Source of the DNA: an uncultured Burkholderiaceae bacterium
Lineage (GTDB): Bacteria > Pseudomonadota > Gammaproteobacteria > Burkholderiales > Burkholderiaceae_B
Reading direction: 5' to 3'
DNA length: 51,534 nt
NCBI GenBank assembly: GCA_937888805.1
Contig: CALBEY010000062.1
Location: 1 to 51,534, forward strand
How positions within the stretch are numbered: position 1 is the first letter of the stretch; every line of letters starts with the position of its first letter. The translations under genes and the position numbers were made by a program. The notes below the pieces were generated by a model, which was not told the DNA's origin, searched no databases, and worked only from the letters and a program-made list of their open reading frames with translations. Below, piece by piece: positions 10,562 through 22,651 of this stretch.

Positions 10562-10680
10562 TTCGTGGCTCTGCAATAAGTTACCGGTCAAATCATGGCC
10601 GGCCCAGACTCGTTTCGCCTTTTTATTGTTTTACTGGTTAGGTCATCACGCCGTCATCTTCGGTTGTTAAGGTTAATGTT

Positions 10681-11133
10681 GTGACTCAAACTTCAAAATT
10701 GTCAGAAAAACCAATTTTGTTGAGCGAGGATGACAAGAACAAACTGGCGATCAGGGGTCGGAAGGGTCTATTAATAATATTGTATTGGCAAGTGGTCTCA
10801 ACCCTGACCGTTGCTTTATTTTTTTGGTTGTTTTCTGGTTTGGGGTCTGGATTAAGCGTTTTGGCAGGGGCAGGATGTTATTTGCTACCCAACTCGCTTC
10901 TCGTGGTCCGGTTGATTATTTTGACATACAGACCCCAAGGCGCGGGCGCGGGGTTTTTTCTTGTCGGTAACGGCATCAAGGTTTTGATCGCTGCTGGGCT
11001 GCTGTGGGTTTTGGCAGACGTAGGTGGTAGTCGTGTGGATTGGATCGCTGCATTATTTGGGCTGATCGCCGCACTCAAGGGATATTGGATAGGCTTGCTG
11101 CTGTCTGGCGGGCGACTTGGAAAAACGCTTTAG
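10681..11133 (+). CDS. atpI: ATP synthase subunit I
   Basis: This 150-residue membrane protein is the first gene of the ATP synthase operon and has four predicted hydrophobic helices. AtpI assists c-ring assembly and is not part of the final enzyme. It is recognised mainly by position, size and hydrophobicity, since the family is poorly conserved. The start is GTG at 10681 with an AAGG site upstream. Confidence 0.8.
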   Translation: MTQTSKLSEKPILLSEDDKNKLAIRGRKGLLIILYWQVVSTLTVALFFWLFSGLGSGLSVLAGAGCYLLPNSLLVVRLIILTYRPQGAGAGFFLVGNGIKVLIAAGLLWVLADVGGSRVDWIAALFGLIAALKGYWIGLLLSGGRLGKTL

Positions 11134-11219
11134 GGTCGGGATGCCTTTTAGGTGTCCCGTTTGTTTGATTGATTTGGTTGGCACTTTGTTCAGCTGAAAT
11201 TTTTAAAGAAAGGATCTGC

Positions 11220-12101
11220 ATGGCTGCCGCTGGTGACGTCTCCCCACAGTCGTACTACATCCAACACCATTTGGTGCATAACAATAACGTCGGCGGTAAA
11301 CAATCGTTTATTGCCGACTTTAGTGTGATCAACTACGACTCGATGTTCTGGTCGTTGTTGATGGGGCTAATTGCTGTTTTTTTTATGTGGCGAGGCGCTC
11401 GGCACGCAACTGCCGGCGTGCCCGGCAAAATGCAGGCCGCAGTGGAGCTGTTAGTAGACTTGGTTGAGCAACAGGCGCGCAGCATTGTGCCAAATGAGGT
11501 GACTCGTCGGTTTGTGTCTCCCTTGGCGCTCACGGTTTTTCTTTGGATCGTGTTGATGAACGCGCTTGATTTGGTGCCTGTGGATTTGATGCCTTGGATC
11601 TGGAAAACATCAGGTCTCGGTGCTGAGCTCGGTGATCCACTGTATTATCACCGGATTTTACCGACAGCCGATCTGAACATTCCCATCGGGATGTCGATGG
11701 GTGTCTTGCTGTTAATGCTTTATTACGGCATAAAAATTAAGTCCCCTGGTGGTTTTGTTAAAGAGCTTTTTACGGCACCATTCCATGGGCATGGGGTAGT
11801 GGCAATCTTGCTGGCACCGGCCAACTTCTTTTTGAATTTGGTCGAGTATGCGGCGAAGTCGGTTTCCCTAGGTATGCGATTGTTTGGCAACATGTTTGCG
11901 GGTGAGTTGATATTCATGCTGGTGGCATTGTTGGGTGGCGCTTGGACGGGATTTAACGCGACCAGTTTGGCGCTCGGCTTTGGTCATATTCTGGCCGGTT
12001 CAGTATGGGCAATTTTTCATATCCTGATTGTTTTATTGCAGGGGTTTATCTTCATGATGTTGACGTTTGTTTATATCGGCCAGGCGCATGAAGGGCATTG
12101 A
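11220..12101 (+). CDS. atpB: ATP synthase Fo subunit a
   Basis: Subunit a forms the proton half-channels against the c-ring in the inner membrane. The 293-residue protein ends with the diagnostic helices, including [17 protein letters not shown] with the essential Arg that interacts with the c-ring carboxylate, and a last helix with [16 protein letters not shown]. The open frame extends upstream, but ATG 11220 follows a good AAAGAAAGGA site and gives [18 protein letters not shown], typical of betaproteobacterial AtpB. Confidence 0.95.
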   Translation: MAAAGDVSPQSYYIQHHLVHNNNVGGKQSFIADFSVINYDSMFWSLLMGLIAVFFMWRGARHATAGVPGKMQAAVELLVDLVEQQARSIVPNEVTRRFVSPLALTVFLWIVLMNALDLVPVDLMPWIWKTSGLGAELGDPLYYHRILPTADLNIPIGMSMGVLLLMLYYGIKIKSPGGFVKELFTAPFHGHGVVAILLAPANFFLNLVEYAAKSVSLGMRLFGNMFAGELIFMLVALLGGAWTGFNATSLALGFGHILAGSVWAIFHILIVLLQGFIFMMLTFVYIGQAHEGH

Positions 12102-12124
12102 TGAGCGGCCTGATCGTTGGGTTG

Positions 12125-12424
<300 letters not shown>

Positions 12425-12436
12425 AGCTTCACCATC

Positions 12437-12489
12437 GCACGTGGTGTTTACACCGCGTGCTTAATGCCTTGGTATTGGATTTTCCAAGG
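12437..12489 (+). other. Tandem hairpins between atpE and atpF
   Basis: The 128-base gap after atpE has two stem-loops. The first pairs 12437-12445 with 12452-12460 (nine pairs, one G-T, six-base loop). The second pairs CCTTGG (12467-12472) with CCAAGG (12484-12489) around an 11-base loop. Neither has a T-tract, so they look like mRNA stabilising or processing elements, or partial attenuators, rather than full terminators. Confidence 0.55.
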
Positions 12490-12552
12490 TTTTAGTCTTA
12501 AGACACGCGCTGCCAATAACGGCAGTTGCACAGGTGTAATAGGAAATCGACC

Positions 12553-13023
12553 GTGAATCTGAATGCGACACTGTTTTTTCAGATGATCGTTTTTTTTGTG
12601 TTGGGTTGGGTCACCATGAAGTATGTGTGGCCACCGCTCACTAAAGCGATCGAAGAGCGCCGGCAAAAAATTGCTGAGGGGCTTGCCGCTGCTGAAAAAA
12701 GCAAAACTGATCTTGCTCAAACTCAGGCCAAGGTTATTGCCATGCAGGAATCCGCCAAAGCTGAGCTTAATTTGCGCACGACTGAGGTTGAGAAGCAAGG
12801 TACGCTGATCATCGAACAAGCTCGTCAACAAGCCGAACTTGAGCGTACCCGCATTGTTGAGCAGGCCAAGCAAGAGGCTCTTCAAGAGGCGCAACGAATC
12901 CGAGACTCTTTGCGTAATGAAGTGGCTATCCTAGCCGTTCAGGGCGCCTCTCAGATTTTAAAGCGCGAAGTTGATGAGAAAGCGCATGCTGACTTGCTGC
13001 TGCAATTAAAAGCGCAACTGTGA
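12553..13023 (+). CDS. atpF: ATP synthase Fo subunit b
   Basis: Subunit b is the peripheral stalk: one N-terminal transmembrane helix (about residues 6-26, with FFQMIVFFVLGWVTMKYVWPP) followed by a long charged, alanine-rich coiled coil to residue 156. The start is GTG at 12553 preceded by AGGAAAT. The frame is open 27 bases further back, but that start would add a charged stretch not seen in the family. A 13-base gap separates it from atpH. Confidence 0.95.
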   Translation: MNLNATLFFQMIVFFVLGWVTMKYVWPPLTKAIEERRQKIAEGLAAAEKSKTDLAQTQAKVIAMQESAKAELNLRTTEVEKQGTLIIEQARQQAELERTRIVEQAKQEALQEAQRIRDSLRNEVAILAVQGASQILKREVDEKAHADLLLQLKAQL

Positions 13024-13036
13024 AGGAATTAGGCTA

Positions 13037-13579
13037 ATGGCTGAGAACTCCACCGTCGCGCGACCCTATGCTCAGGCCCTTTATTCGGCAGCTAAGGTTT
13101 CTTTGCCGGGTTTGCAAGTCACTGCTGACAACATCAAACTGTTGGCCGGTTTGCTTGAAATGCCCTATGCCCGTCAAGTGCTTGCGGATCCAAGATTGAC
13201 GGATCAGCAACGATGTGATTTGGTAAAAGACGCGTTAAAAGGCGTGACTTTGGATGTGCATCTCACGAACCTAATCGCTTTACTGGTAGAAAACGATCGT
13301 TTGTTACTGATGCCCGAAATCGCCGAGCAATTTCAAACGCTCAAGGATCAGGGTGAGGGTGTTGCACAAGCAGAGATCGCCAGCGCATTCCCGTTATCCG
13401 ATGAGCAGGTATCTGAATTAGTCAAGATGCTTGAATCCAAATTTAAATTAAAGCTCAAACCCCACGTGACCGTTAACCATTCCCTTATTGGGGGTGTGCG
13501 TGTTGTGGTTGGAGATTATGTACTTGATACGTCTGTGCAAGCGCAATTGAATCGCTTGCGTGATGCGCTAGTGGCATAA
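13037..13579 (+). CDS. atpH: ATP synthase F1 subunit delta
   Basis: Subunit delta joins the peripheral stalk to the top of the alpha3beta3 head. This 180-residue protein has the N-terminal helical domain opening ARPYAQALYSAAK and the C-terminal signature near residues 150-175 (HSLIGGVRVVVGDYVLDTSVQAQL cut short here to its first residues HSLIGGVRV), both diagnostic. The position between atpF and atpA fits. Confidence 0.95.
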   Translation: MAENSTVARPYAQALYSAAKVSLPGLQVTADNIKLLAGLLEMPYARQVLADPRLTDQQRCDLVKDALKGVTLDVHLTNLIALLVENDRLLLMPEIAEQFQTLKDQGEGVAQAEIASAFPLSDEQVSELVKMLESKFKLKLKPHVTVNHSLIGGVRVVVGDYVLDTSVQAQLNRLRDALVA

Positions 13580-13609
13580 GGCCTACGAAAAGTTTTCAGG
13601 AGTCTGAAC

Positions 13610-15151
13610 ATGCAACTCAATCCGTCAGAGATTAGTGAACTATTAAAGAGTCGAATCGAAGGCCTAGGCACTTCTTCGGATGTCCGTACGCAAGGCACTG
13701 TGGTTTCCGTCACCGACGGTATTTGCCGTGTCCATGGTTTGTCCGATGTGATGCAAGGCGAAATGCTTGAGTTTCCCAACAGCGTTTTTGGCTTGGCTTT
13801 GAACCTTGAGCGTGACTCAGTCGGCGCTGTGATTTTGGGTGATTACACCCAAATTTCGGAAGGCGACACCGTCACGACGACAGGCCGTATTTTGGAAGTG
13901 CCTGTTGGCCCAGAAATGCTTGGCCGCGTGGTTAACGCCCTCGGCGTGCCAATTGATGGCCGTGGTCCAATTAACGCCAAAGAAACAGACATCATTGAGA
14001 AAGTCGCACCTGGCGTGATTGCTCGACAGTCGGTGTCACAACCATTACAAACGGGTTTAAAAGCCATTGACTCGATGGTGCCAATCGGTCGAGGGCAGCG
14101 TGAGCTGATCATTGGCGATCGCCAGACCGGTAAAACAGCCGTCGCGGTTGACGCCATCATCAATCAAAAGGGCAAAAACGTTAAGTGTGTTTATGTCGCC
14201 ATTGGCCAAAAAGCATCGACCATCAATAACGTTGTTCGCAAGCTTGAAGAATTCGGTGCGCTTGAATACACCGTCGTTGTTGCTGCTGCGGCATCAGACA
14301 GTGCTGCCATGCAGTATTTGTCGGCTTACGCTGGCTGCACCATGGGGGAATACTTCCGCGACCGCGGTGAAGACGCCCTGATTGTTTATGATGACTTGAC
14401 CAAGCAAGCCATTGCCTATCGTCAAGTGTCGTTGTTATTGCGTCGTCCGCCAGGTCGTGAAGCCTATCCTGGTGATGTGTTTTACCTGCACTCACGTTTG
14501 CTTGAGCGTGCTGCTCGCGTGAACACGGATTACGTGGAAAAGTTCACAAACGGCGCCGTGAAAGGCCAAACGGGTTCTTTAACGGCTTTGCCAATCATTG
14601 AGACACAAGCCGGTGACGTGTCTGCCTTTGTGCCAACCAACGTGATTTCAATCACAGACGGTCAGATCTTTTTGGAAACGGACCTCTTTAACGCGGGTGT
14701 TCGCCCTGCTATTAACGCGGGTATCTCAGTATCGCGAGTCGGTGGCGCCGCGCAAACAAAAATCATCAAAAAGCTCTCTGGTGGTATTCGTATCGACTTG
14801 GCGCAATACCGTGAACTGGCTGCTTTTGCGCAGTTCGCCTCTGACCTTGACGATGCGACGCGCCGTCAGCTCGAGCGCGGCAAGCGCGTGGTTGAGCTGC
14901 TCAAACAACCCCAGTACGCACCGTTGCAGGTATGGGAGCTGGGAGTGGTTCTTTTCACTGTGAACAATGGTTACCTCGACGATGTGCCCGTTGAGCAAGT
15001 GTTGCCTTTTGAAAAGCATCTCAAGGACTATCTGAAAAACAAACACGCCGGGTTCATTGAACGCGTAGAGACCAGCAAAGAGTTGTCTAAAGATGACGAA
15101 GCGGAGTTGGTTGTTGCATTACAAGCATTCAAGAAAAGCGGTACCTACTGA
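13610..15151 (+). CDS. atpA: ATP synthase F1 subunit alpha
   Basis: Subunit alpha is the non-catalytic nucleotide-binding subunit of F1. At 513 residues it has the usual length, with the Walker A loop [11 protein letters not shown] near residue 170, the DDLTKQA segment and the ATPase alpha/beta signature [17 protein letters not shown] with its conserved Arg. A 30-base gap with AGGAG precedes the ATG. Confidence 0.98.
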   Translation: MQLNPSEISELLKSRIEGLGTSSDVRTQGTVVSVTDGICRVHGLSDVMQGEMLEFPNSVFGLALNLERDSVGAVILGDYTQISEGDTVTTTGRILEVPVGPEMLGRVVNALGVPIDGRGPINAKETDIIEKVAPGVIARQSVSQPLQTGLKAIDSMVPIGRGQRELIIGDRQTGKTAVAVDAIINQKGKNVKCVYVAIGQKASTINNVVRKLEEFGALEYTVVVAAAASDSAAMQYLSAYAGCTMGEYFRDRGEDALIVYDDLTKQAIAYRQVSLLLRRPPGREAYPGDVFYLHSRLLERAARVNTDYVEKFTNGAVKGQTGSLTALPIIETQAGDVSAFVPTNVISITDGQIFLETDLFNAGVRPAINAGISVSRVGGAAQTKIIKKLSGGIRIDLAQYRELAAFAQFASDLDDATRRQLERGKRVVELLKQPQYAPLQVWELGVVLFTVNNGYLDDVPVEQVLPFEKHLKDYLKNKHAGFIERVETSKELSKDDEAELVVALQAFKKSGTY

Positions 15152-15194
15152 ATATCCGGTTGATTTGAAATAACCGAACACCTGGGAACTGCAA

Positions 15195-16106
15195 ATGGCA
15201 GGCATCAAGGAAATTCGAACCAAGATCAAGAGCGTGCAAAACACGCGCAAGATCACCAAAGCCATGGAAATGGTGGCGGCCTCAAAAATGCGTAAAGCGC
15301 AGGAGCGCATGCGCGCTGGTCGCCCGTATGCATTAAAAGTTAGGAACATTGCGGCACATTTGATGCAGGCTAACCCTGAATATAAACATCCTTATCTGTA
15401 TGAGGCTGTTGAGCTAAAGTCAGCGGGCGTGGTTGTGGTGACAACCGACAAGGGGTTGTGTGGCGGTCTAAACACCAACATCATGCGCTTGGTTCTGAGT
15501 CATTTGACACAATTCAAAGCACAGGGCGTTGACGTGCAATTCACAGCCTTTGGTAACAAAGGTTTGGGCGTGCTTTCTCGCGTCGGCGCCAATGTGGTGA
15601 CACAAGAAGTTGGTCTTGGCGATAAGCCTGAATTGGATCGGCTGATTGGTGCGATCAAGGTTCAATTGGATGATTTCGCGCAGGGCAAGATCAACGCTGT
15701 TTACCTGGCAACCACCCGGTTCGTGAACACCATGCGTCAAGAACCGGTCTTTTTCCGGTTGTTGCCTTTGCCCAGCAAGCTTAATGATCCCAACGCTGCT
15801 TTTGATCAGTCAGGCGACGATGAGCTCAGCCAAAGCCAATCTCAAAATGGTTGGGACTATATCTACGAACCGGATGCAAAAACGGTCATTGATGAACTTT
15901 TGCAACGCTATGTTGAAGGTGTGGTCTTCCAGGCTGTTGCCGAAAGTATGGCCTCTGAGCAATCTGCGCGGATGGTGGCCATGAAAGCCGCCTCTGATAA
16001 TGCGAAAAAAGTCATTGGCGACCTCCAGCTTGTTTATAACAAGACTCGCCAGGCAGCTATTACGAAAGAAATCTCTGAAATCGTGGGGGGCGCAGCTGCG
16101 GTGTAA
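15195..16106 (+). CDS. atpG: ATP synthase F1 subunit gamma
   Basis: Subunit gamma is the rotating central shaft. The 303-residue protein starts [19 protein letters not shown] and ends with the long helix [15 protein letters not shown]; these terminal helices form the coiled-coil shaft. The central domain includes [13 protein letters not shown]. It is slightly longer than the E. coli protein, with an insert near residues 205-220 ([12 protein letters not shown] region) that is commonly variable. Confidence 0.97.
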   Translation: MAGIKEIRTKIKSVQNTRKITKAMEMVAASKMRKAQERMRAGRPYALKVRNIAAHLMQANPEYKHPYLYEAVELKSAGVVVVTTDKGLCGGLNTNIMRLVLSHLTQFKAQGVDVQFTAFGNKGLGVLSRVGANVVTQEVGLGDKPELDRLIGAIKVQLDDFAQGKINAVYLATTRFVNTMRQEPVFFRLLPLPSKLNDPNAAFDQSGDDELSQSQSQNGWDYIYEPDAKTVIDELLQRYVEGVVFQAVAESMASEQSARMVAMKAASDNAKKVIGDLQLVYNKTRQAAITKEISEIVGGAAAV

Positions 16107-16157
16107 AAACCACGAGGCAGTTGACCTATCCGAACAACGCTATAAGTGACCGAGTAA

Positions 16158-17567
<1,410 letters not shown>

Positions 17568-17576
17568 GGAAACGAC

Positions 17577-18002
17577 ATGAGCACGATCAAAGTTGATGTG
17601 GTTAGTGCCGAGCAGTCACTCTTTTCTGGTGAGGCAAAGTTCGTTGCCCTGCCTGGTGAGTCAGGTGAGCTGGGTGTGCTTCCCGGTCACACGCCGCTCA
17701 TCACACGTGTGCGTCCAGGTACGGTAAAGATCGTTATGGCTGATGATTCGGAAGAGACAATCTTTGTGGCTGGTGGGTTGCTTGAGATTCAACCAAACCA
17801 TGTGACTGTCCTTTCTGACACAGCTATTCGTGCCGCGGACCTCGATGAAGCCAAGGCCGAGCAAGCCCGTCGTCAAGCTGAAGAGACGCTACGCAATGCC
17901 AAGGATAGTGTGGATATCGCTGTTGTTCAGGCTGAACTCGAAATGTTGGCTGCTCAAGTGCAAGCAGCTCGTCGCTTACGCACGGTTGGTGGCGCGCACT
18001 AA
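17577..18002 (+). CDS. atpC: ATP synthase F1 subunit epsilon
   Basis: Subunit epsilon links gamma to the c-ring and inhibits ATP hydrolysis through its mobile C-terminal helices. The 141-residue protein has the N-terminal beta sandwich ([32 protein letters not shown]) and two C-terminal alanine-rich helices. It is the last ATP synthase gene and is followed by a strong terminator. Confidence 0.96.
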   Translation: MSTIKVDVVSAEQSLFSGEAKFVALPGESGELGVLPGHTPLITRVRPGTVKIVMADDSEETIFVAGGLLEIQPNHVTVLSDTAIRAADLDEAKAEQARRQAEETLRNAKDSVDIAVVQAELEMLAAQVQAARRLRTVGGAH

Positions 18003-18055
18003 GATTTATTGCCGCGGTTTACACGTTCACGGTTGCGTAAACTCCGAATGGTGTG

Positions 18056-18088
18056 AAAGCCCTCTGGCCTGTAGGCTTGAGGGCTTTT
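18056..18088 (+). terminator. Intrinsic terminator after atpC
   Basis: A nine-pair stem (AAAGCCCTC at 18056-18064 with GAGGGCTTT at 18079-18087) ends in TTTT. The loop contains a further GCC/GGC pairing. It ends the atp operon just before the next start at 18105. That gene's ribosome site lies immediately after it, so readthrough could still feed the downstream genes. Confidence 0.8.
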
Positions 18089-18104
18089 CATTTGGAGAAT
18101 AGAC

Positions 18105-19100
18105 ATGCGACAGCATATTGATTTGGCCGTGTTAGAACTCGATGCCCACAAATCCTGGCTCGATGATTTTTTTGAAAGGGTGGCACCTAGCCTAGACAAA
18201 ATGAAGTTGCATCGGTTGGCGTGGGAACGGTCAGGTGATCCGGCCATCGAACAGCCAAAAGCGCAGGCACAACCAGCCGTGCGCACAGATATTTTCTTGC
18301 GAACCCAAGTGCAATTGCGCCGTTATGATGCCTTGCTGTTGCCTGTTTCATTGGAAACACTGGGCTGGACGCGGCAAGCGCTAGCAGGCGTGCCACGCGG
18401 TCCCTCGGTGCCAATGCTGGGCATTGTGCACGAGCTTCGCTCTGCAGCGATCTTAGATTTGCTCGCCCTTGGTCTGTTTGATTTTGTGACAACCGTACCT
18501 TGCCCCCAAGCTTTTCGAGCAAGGGTGATCAACGCCGTTTCGAAAACGCCAAGACACTTGTCTTTGCGTGAAGCCGAGCAACAGGGCGGTCGTCCACGCC
18601 CGCTAGCGTCACCAACGTTGCGTCTGCTGATGCAGCAATCGAGTCAATCCCAGTTCACGAATTCTCTTGCCAATGACTCAAGATCAAAGGACCAAGATGC
18701 AATGATGCAAATGCGCTTGGCGCCATTATCGGTTCAACCGAAAGCCTCAATCCCAGGATTGGCTCAAGGCCTCAACACCAAAAAAACAAGCTGCGCTGGT
18801 TGCGCGGTACAAGTATCGGCTTTTGGTTGGCCAGATCAAGGGTTTGGTCCCACAAAGCAACGAATGGTTACGTTGTTTGAGCGACAGTATTTGAAAGCAG
18901 CGATGTTGCGGGCCAATGGCAATATCACCCTAGCGGCAAGCAAGTCACGCAAGAATCGGCGTGCATTTTGGGAGCTGTTACGTAAGCACGGCATGGCAAC
19001 AGGATTCGCAATGAATGGCCAAGTGCCACTCGATAAATTGAGTCTTGACCCCACAGAGGTAAAATCATGGCTTGATGCAGAAAATCGGACCGATTCGTGA
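18105..19100 (+). CDS. Orphan DNA-binding protein: degenerate receiver-like N-terminus plus Fis-type HTH
   Basis: This 331-residue protein has no family name I can give. Residues about 75-160 resemble the second half of a response-regulator receiver: a YDALLLP strand, GIVHELRS, then [23 protein letters not shown], which matches the GA-x-D-F/K-P/RV-x-A pattern. The phospho-acceptor Asp position reads as LLLP, so phosphorylation is unlikely. A low-complexity linker (about 165-245) with CAGCAV follows. Residues about 255-295 ([20 protein letters not shown], then [16 protein letters not shown]) form a Fis/NtrC-type helix-turn-helix. There is no AAA+ sigma54 domain between them. A GGAG site precedes ATG. 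Its stop overlaps hemE as GTGA, so translation is coupled to haem synthesis. Confidence 0.7.
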   Translation: MRQHIDLAVLELDAHKSWLDDFFERVAPSLDKMKLHRLAWERSGDPAIEQPKAQAQPAVRTDIFLRTQVQLRRYDALLLPVSLETLGWTRQALAGVPRGPSVPMLGIVHELRSAAILDLLALGLFDFVTTVPCPQAFRARVINAVSKTPRHLSLREAEQQGGRPRPLASPTLRLLMQQSSQSQFTNSLANDSRSKDQDAMMQMRLAPLSVQPKASIPGLAQGLNTKKTSCAGCAVQVSAFGWPDQGFGPTKQRMVTLFERQYLKAAMLRANGNITLAASKSRKNRRAFWELLRKHGMATGFAMNGQVPLDKLSLDPTEVKSWLDAENRTDS

Positions 19101-20173
19101 GCGCTGAACCTTTAAAAAACGATTTCTTCTTGCGCGCCCTTAAGCGTGAGCAGGTGCCTTACACCCCCCTTTGGCTGATGCGACAAGCGGGCCGTTACTT
19201 GCCTGAATATCAATCCACACGTGCGCGTGCGGGTTCATTCATGGGTTTGGCAACCGTGCCAGAAATGGCAACCGAAGTCACCTTGCAACCACTCGAGCGA
19301 TTTGCGTTGGATGCGGCGATCTTGTTTTCTGACATTTTGACGGTGCCAGATGCCATGGGGCTTGGGCTCACGTTTGTGGCTGGTGAGGGCCCGAAATTTG
19401 CGCGTCCCTTGCAAGATGAAGCGGCAGTCAACGCACTAGAAGTGCCCGACATGCACAAGCTGCAATACGTTTTCGATGCGGTTCGGATGATTCGCCAAGC
19501 GCTGGGCGGTAAAGTACCTTTGATCGGGTTTGCGGGTAGCCCTTTTACCATTGGTTGCTATATGGTCGAGGGTCAGGGCAGTCGAGAGTACCGCTTGATT
19601 AAGACCATGATGTACGCGCGACCTGATTTGTTACACCGAATCTTAAGCATCAACGCGCAAGCCACAACGCAGTACTTGAATGCTCAGATCGATGCTGGCG
19701 CCCAAGCGGTTATGTTGTTCGACAGTTGGGGTGGGGTGCTACCCGATGGCAAGTTTCAAGCGTTTTCACTGGCCTACACCAAGCAAGTGGTGCAAGGTTT
19801 GAATCGCCAGGTTAACGGTGAAAAGATCCCAGTGATTACGTTTACCAAAGGCGGTGGCCATTGGTTAGAGCAAATTGCCAGTTGTGGGGCAGATGCGGTT
19901 GGGCTGGACTGGACGGTCGACCTCGCTGCTGCGCGTCGACGGGTGAATGATCAAGTGGCCTTCCAAGGCAACATGGATCCCATGGCACTTTTTGCAGGTG
20001 AGGCGGCCATTCGCGCTGAAGCCAGACGCTTATTAGATGCCTTCGGACCGGTTGGCCGCGGTGGCCATGTCTTTAACTTGGGTCATGGGATTTCCCAGTT
20101 CACGCCACCCGAAGCGGTCTCTGCCTTAGTTGATGAAGTTCGCACCTATAGCACACGGTTTCATGTCACATAG
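19097..20173 (+). CDS. hemE: Uroporphyrinogen decarboxylase
   Basis: HemE converts uroporphyrinogen III to coproporphyrinogen III. The 358-residue protein contains both family signatures: [15 protein letters not shown] near residue 22 with the substrate-binding Arg residues, and [16 protein letters not shown] near residue 150. The catalytic Asp lies in [12 protein letters not shown]. The start is GTG at 19097, overlapping the preceding stop by four bases. An ATP synthase-regulator-hemE arrangement puts haem supply for respiration next to oxidative phosphorylation. Confidence 0.97.
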   Translation: MSAEPLKNDFFLRALKREQVPYTPLWLMRQAGRYLPEYQSTRARAGSFMGLATVPEMATEVTLQPLERFALDAAILFSDILTVPDAMGLGLTFVAGEGPKFARPLQDEAAVNALEVPDMHKLQYVFDAVRMIRQALGGKVPLIGFAGSPFTIGCYMVEGQGSREYRLIKTMMYARPDLLHRILSINAQATTQYLNAQIDAGAQAVMLFDSWGGVLPDGKFQAFSLAYTKQVVQGLNRQVNGEKIPVITFTKGGGHWLEQIASCGADAVGLDWTVDLAAARRRVNDQVAFQGNMDPMALFAGEAAIRAEARRLLDAFGPVGRGGHVFNLGHGISQFTPPEAVSALVDEVRTYSTRFHVT

Positions 20174-20212
20174 GGGACATATTGGTGCATGCAGCGTCAT
20201 TTTCAGGAAAGG

Positions 20213-20415
20213 TTATGCACAAATACAGAGTACATCAGTACTTACCCTCGGTTAGTTGCTTTTGGATCTAAAAAAAAATACAAGCCAATGATTTATAAAG
20301 ACTTATGTTAAAAATTGGTTGGTCATGCTATGGATTGATTTTGCTTGACACTCATCTTTTAATGCAAAACAGCTGGGTTTTCCCCAAAGTTATCCACAGA
20401 CACAAATGTGCATCA
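20213..20415. promoter_or_regulatory. DnaA-box-like sites with A/T-rich spacer (hemE-priA gap)
   Basis: The 299-base gap before priA contains TTATGCACA (20213-20221) and TTATCCACA (20390-20398), both matching the DnaA consensus TTATNCACA on the plus strand. A near match is TGTGCATCA (20407-20415, minus strand, one mismatch). Between the first two sites lies an A/T-rich stretch with a run of nine A from 20270. A TTGACA (20345-20350) lacks a matching -10. I see no gene here. Confidence 0.45.
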
Positions 20416-20472
20416 GCAATAGTTCCCCACCATCAGTGTTTTAGGGCTTTCATCGAGAATCTACATTAACTT

Positions 20473-22596
20473 ATGGCCAACGATGTGATGCCTGCGCTTA
20501 CCGATTCCGCCCCACAAATCATGTATGTGCAAGTGGCGCTCGATGTGCCTTTAGAGGGGCCATTTGATTACGCTTGTGAGGCGCCAATCGCCATTGGAGC
20601 GCGAGTCATTGTGACCTTTGGTCGGCGGCGAATGGTTGGCGTGGTCGTCAGTAGCGATGCCAAGCCATCCGTTAGCCTCGATACCATTCGGTCTATTGAA
20701 CGGGTACTCAGTGATTTGCTCCCGTTGCCTCAGAGCTGGGTGTCCCTCAGTCGATTCGCCGCTCATTATTATCAGAGACCACTCGGTGAAGTCATGTTGC
20801 CAGCCTTACCCGTGGCTTTGCGACGCCTGAGCCATTACGAGGGCAAACGATCGGGCGATGGGCCAGTCGCCAAGTGGCGAGCTCGCAGACAAAAACCGCA
20901 AAAGCCTATGACAGGCGAAGAGACGCTGCCTGAGCTCAACCGTGCCCAACTTGAGGCGGTCCAAGCGGTGGTCAACCAAAAGGGGTTTGGGGCGTTTTTG
21001 TTGCATGGCATCACGGGCAGTGGAAAAACCCAAGTCTATCTGTCAGCGGCGTCTGCTATTTTGGAGAGGGGTGGACGGGTTTTGTTTCTGGTGCCTGAGA
21101 TCAATCTCACGCCTCAGTTTGCTGGTGCCTTGCAACGACGCTTGGGTCACGTGGTGCCGCCTCAAGGCGTGGCGATTATGCACAGCGGTTTGTCTGATAG
21201 TGAGCGACTAGATGCTTGGCTTAGAACGGTTGAAGGTGGTGTACAGATTGTTTTGGGAACGCGTCTGGCTGTGTTTGCGCCAATGCCCCGAATTGATTTG
21301 ATTGTGGTTGACGAAGAGCATGACCCGTCCTACAAGCAACAAGAGGGATTGCGCTACTCAGCGCGAGACTTGGCCATTTGGCGGGCGCAACAGTCTGAGG
21401 CAACGATTGTTTTGGGCTCGGCCACACCAAGCCTTGAGTCTTGGCACAAAGCCAAACAAGGCCATTATCAGTTTTTGTCGTTGCCAGAGCGTGCAACCCA
21501 GGCGGCACTGCCAGAGGTACGTTTGATCGATACGCGTCGCTTGGTGCTTATAAATGGGTTGGCACCAGTTTTAATTCAAGCCATTGAGCAGACCTTGTCT
21601 AAGGGCCAGCAGGTTTTGATTTATTTGAATCGTCGCGGCTATGCCCCAGTGATGCATTGCACAAGCTGTGGTTGGGTTAGCTCATGTGAGCATTGCAGTG
21701 CTTTTTCTGTGCTGCACCGAAGTGGTGCTAATCGCCTTCGTTTGCATTGCCACCACTGTGGCTCACAGCGGCCAGCCCCTGCGGCTTGCCCATCTTGCGG
21801 TGATCAAGATTTGCAGCCCATGGGGCGTGGCACGCAACGCCTAGAGGAACATTTGGGTGAGCTCTTCCCTGCAGCGCGTTTGGCCCGAATCGATGCGGAT
21901 AGCACGCGCCGTAAGGGCAGTGCACAAACTTTATTCGATAAGGTGCATGCTGGTGAAGTGGATATCCTGATTGGCACGCAGATGGTCTCAAAAGGTCACG
22001 ACTTTGAAAATCTCGGACTTGTGGGGGTTTTGAATGCAGACGCCATGCTTTTTTCACAAGACTTTCGAGCGCCCGAGCGCCTGTTTGCACAACTGATGCA
22101 AGTTACCGGGCGCGCAGGCCGCCATGAGCAAGCCAACGCGACCGATGAGTCAGGTGCCCGAGCACTGGTATTGATACAAACAGGGTACCCTGAGCAGCCG
22201 GTGTACCAAGCGTTGCGTGCGCATAACTTTTCGGGTTTCGCGACGTCATTGTTAAAGGATCGTGAGGACACAGGCTTACCGCCTTTTGCTTTTCAGGCAC
22301 TGTTGACTGCTGAAGCCAGTGAATTGCCGCAGGCTGTGGATTTTTTACAGTCAGCCAGAAACGAGGCGAATTCGTGGCTTGCGGCAAACGATTTGTCGCA
22401 GCAGGTCACACTCTATGATGCCGTTCCTTTGAGGGTGGTACGTGTGGCTAGTGTTTGTCGTGCACAGCTTTTGATTGAATCCGCCACGCGTGGCGATTTA
22501 CACAAACTGTTGCGTGCATGGTTACCACGCTTGGGCACGCGACACGGTGCTGGGCGATTACGGTGGCAGATTGAAGTGGATCCTCTGGAGATATAG
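20473..22596 (+). CDS. priA: Primosomal protein N' (replication restart helicase PriA)
   Basis: PriA recognises stalled or repaired forks and reloads the replisome. The 707-residue protein has an N-terminal DNA-binding domain (YVQVALDVPLEGPFDYAC), Walker A GITGSGKTQVY (about residues 177-187), Walker B DEEH, helicase motif GSATPSLESW, and a zinc-binding insert with paired cysteines (CTSCGW, CEHC, CHHCG, CPSCGD). A conserved ATGRAGR-like motif VTGRAGR follows. The DnaA-box-bearing gap lies upstream and rep lies 55 bases downstream. Confidence 0.96.
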   Translation: MANDVMPALTDSAPQIMYVQVALDVPLEGPFDYACEAPIAIGARVIVTFGRRRMVGVVVSSDAKPSVSLDTIRSIERVLSDLLPLPQSWVSLSRFAAHYYQRPLGEVMLPALPVALRRLSHYEGKRSGDGPVAKWRARRQKPQKPMTGEETLPELNRAQLEAVQAVVNQKGFGAFLLHGITGSGKTQVYLSAASAILERGGRVLFLVPEINLTPQFAGALQRRLGHVVPPQGVAIMHSGLSDSERLDAWLRTVEGGVQIVLGTRLAVFAPMPRIDLIVVDEEHDPSYKQQEGLRYSARDLAIWRAQQSEATIVLGSATPSLESWHKAKQGHYQFLSLPERATQAALPEVRLIDTRRLVLINGLAPVLIQAIEQTLSKGQQVLIYLNRRGYAPVMHCTSCGWVSSCEHCSAFSVLHRSGANRLRLHCHHCGSQRPAPAACPSCGDQDLQPMGRGTQRLEEHLGELFPAARLARIDADSTRRKGSAQTLFDKVHAGEVDILIGTQMVSKGHDFENLGLVGVLNADAMLFSQDFRAPERLFAQLMQVTGRAGRHEQANATDESGARALVLIQTGYPEQPVYQALRAHNFSGFATSLLKDREDTGLPPFAFQALLTAEASELPQAVDFLQSARNEANSWLAANDLSQQVTLYDAVPLRVVRVASVCRAQLLIESATRGDLHKLLRAWLPRLGTRHGAGRLRWQIEVDPLEI

Positions 22597-22651
22597 CCGC
22601 TGTGACAAAGAGCAAAAGCGCTGGGGCAACGGTTTGATAGAAGATGTCGCC

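Noticed and set aside
20174..20472. Chromosomal replication origin
   Set aside because: Only two strict DnaA boxes and no dnaA, dnaN, parAB or gidAB nearby; reported only as DnaA-box-like sites.
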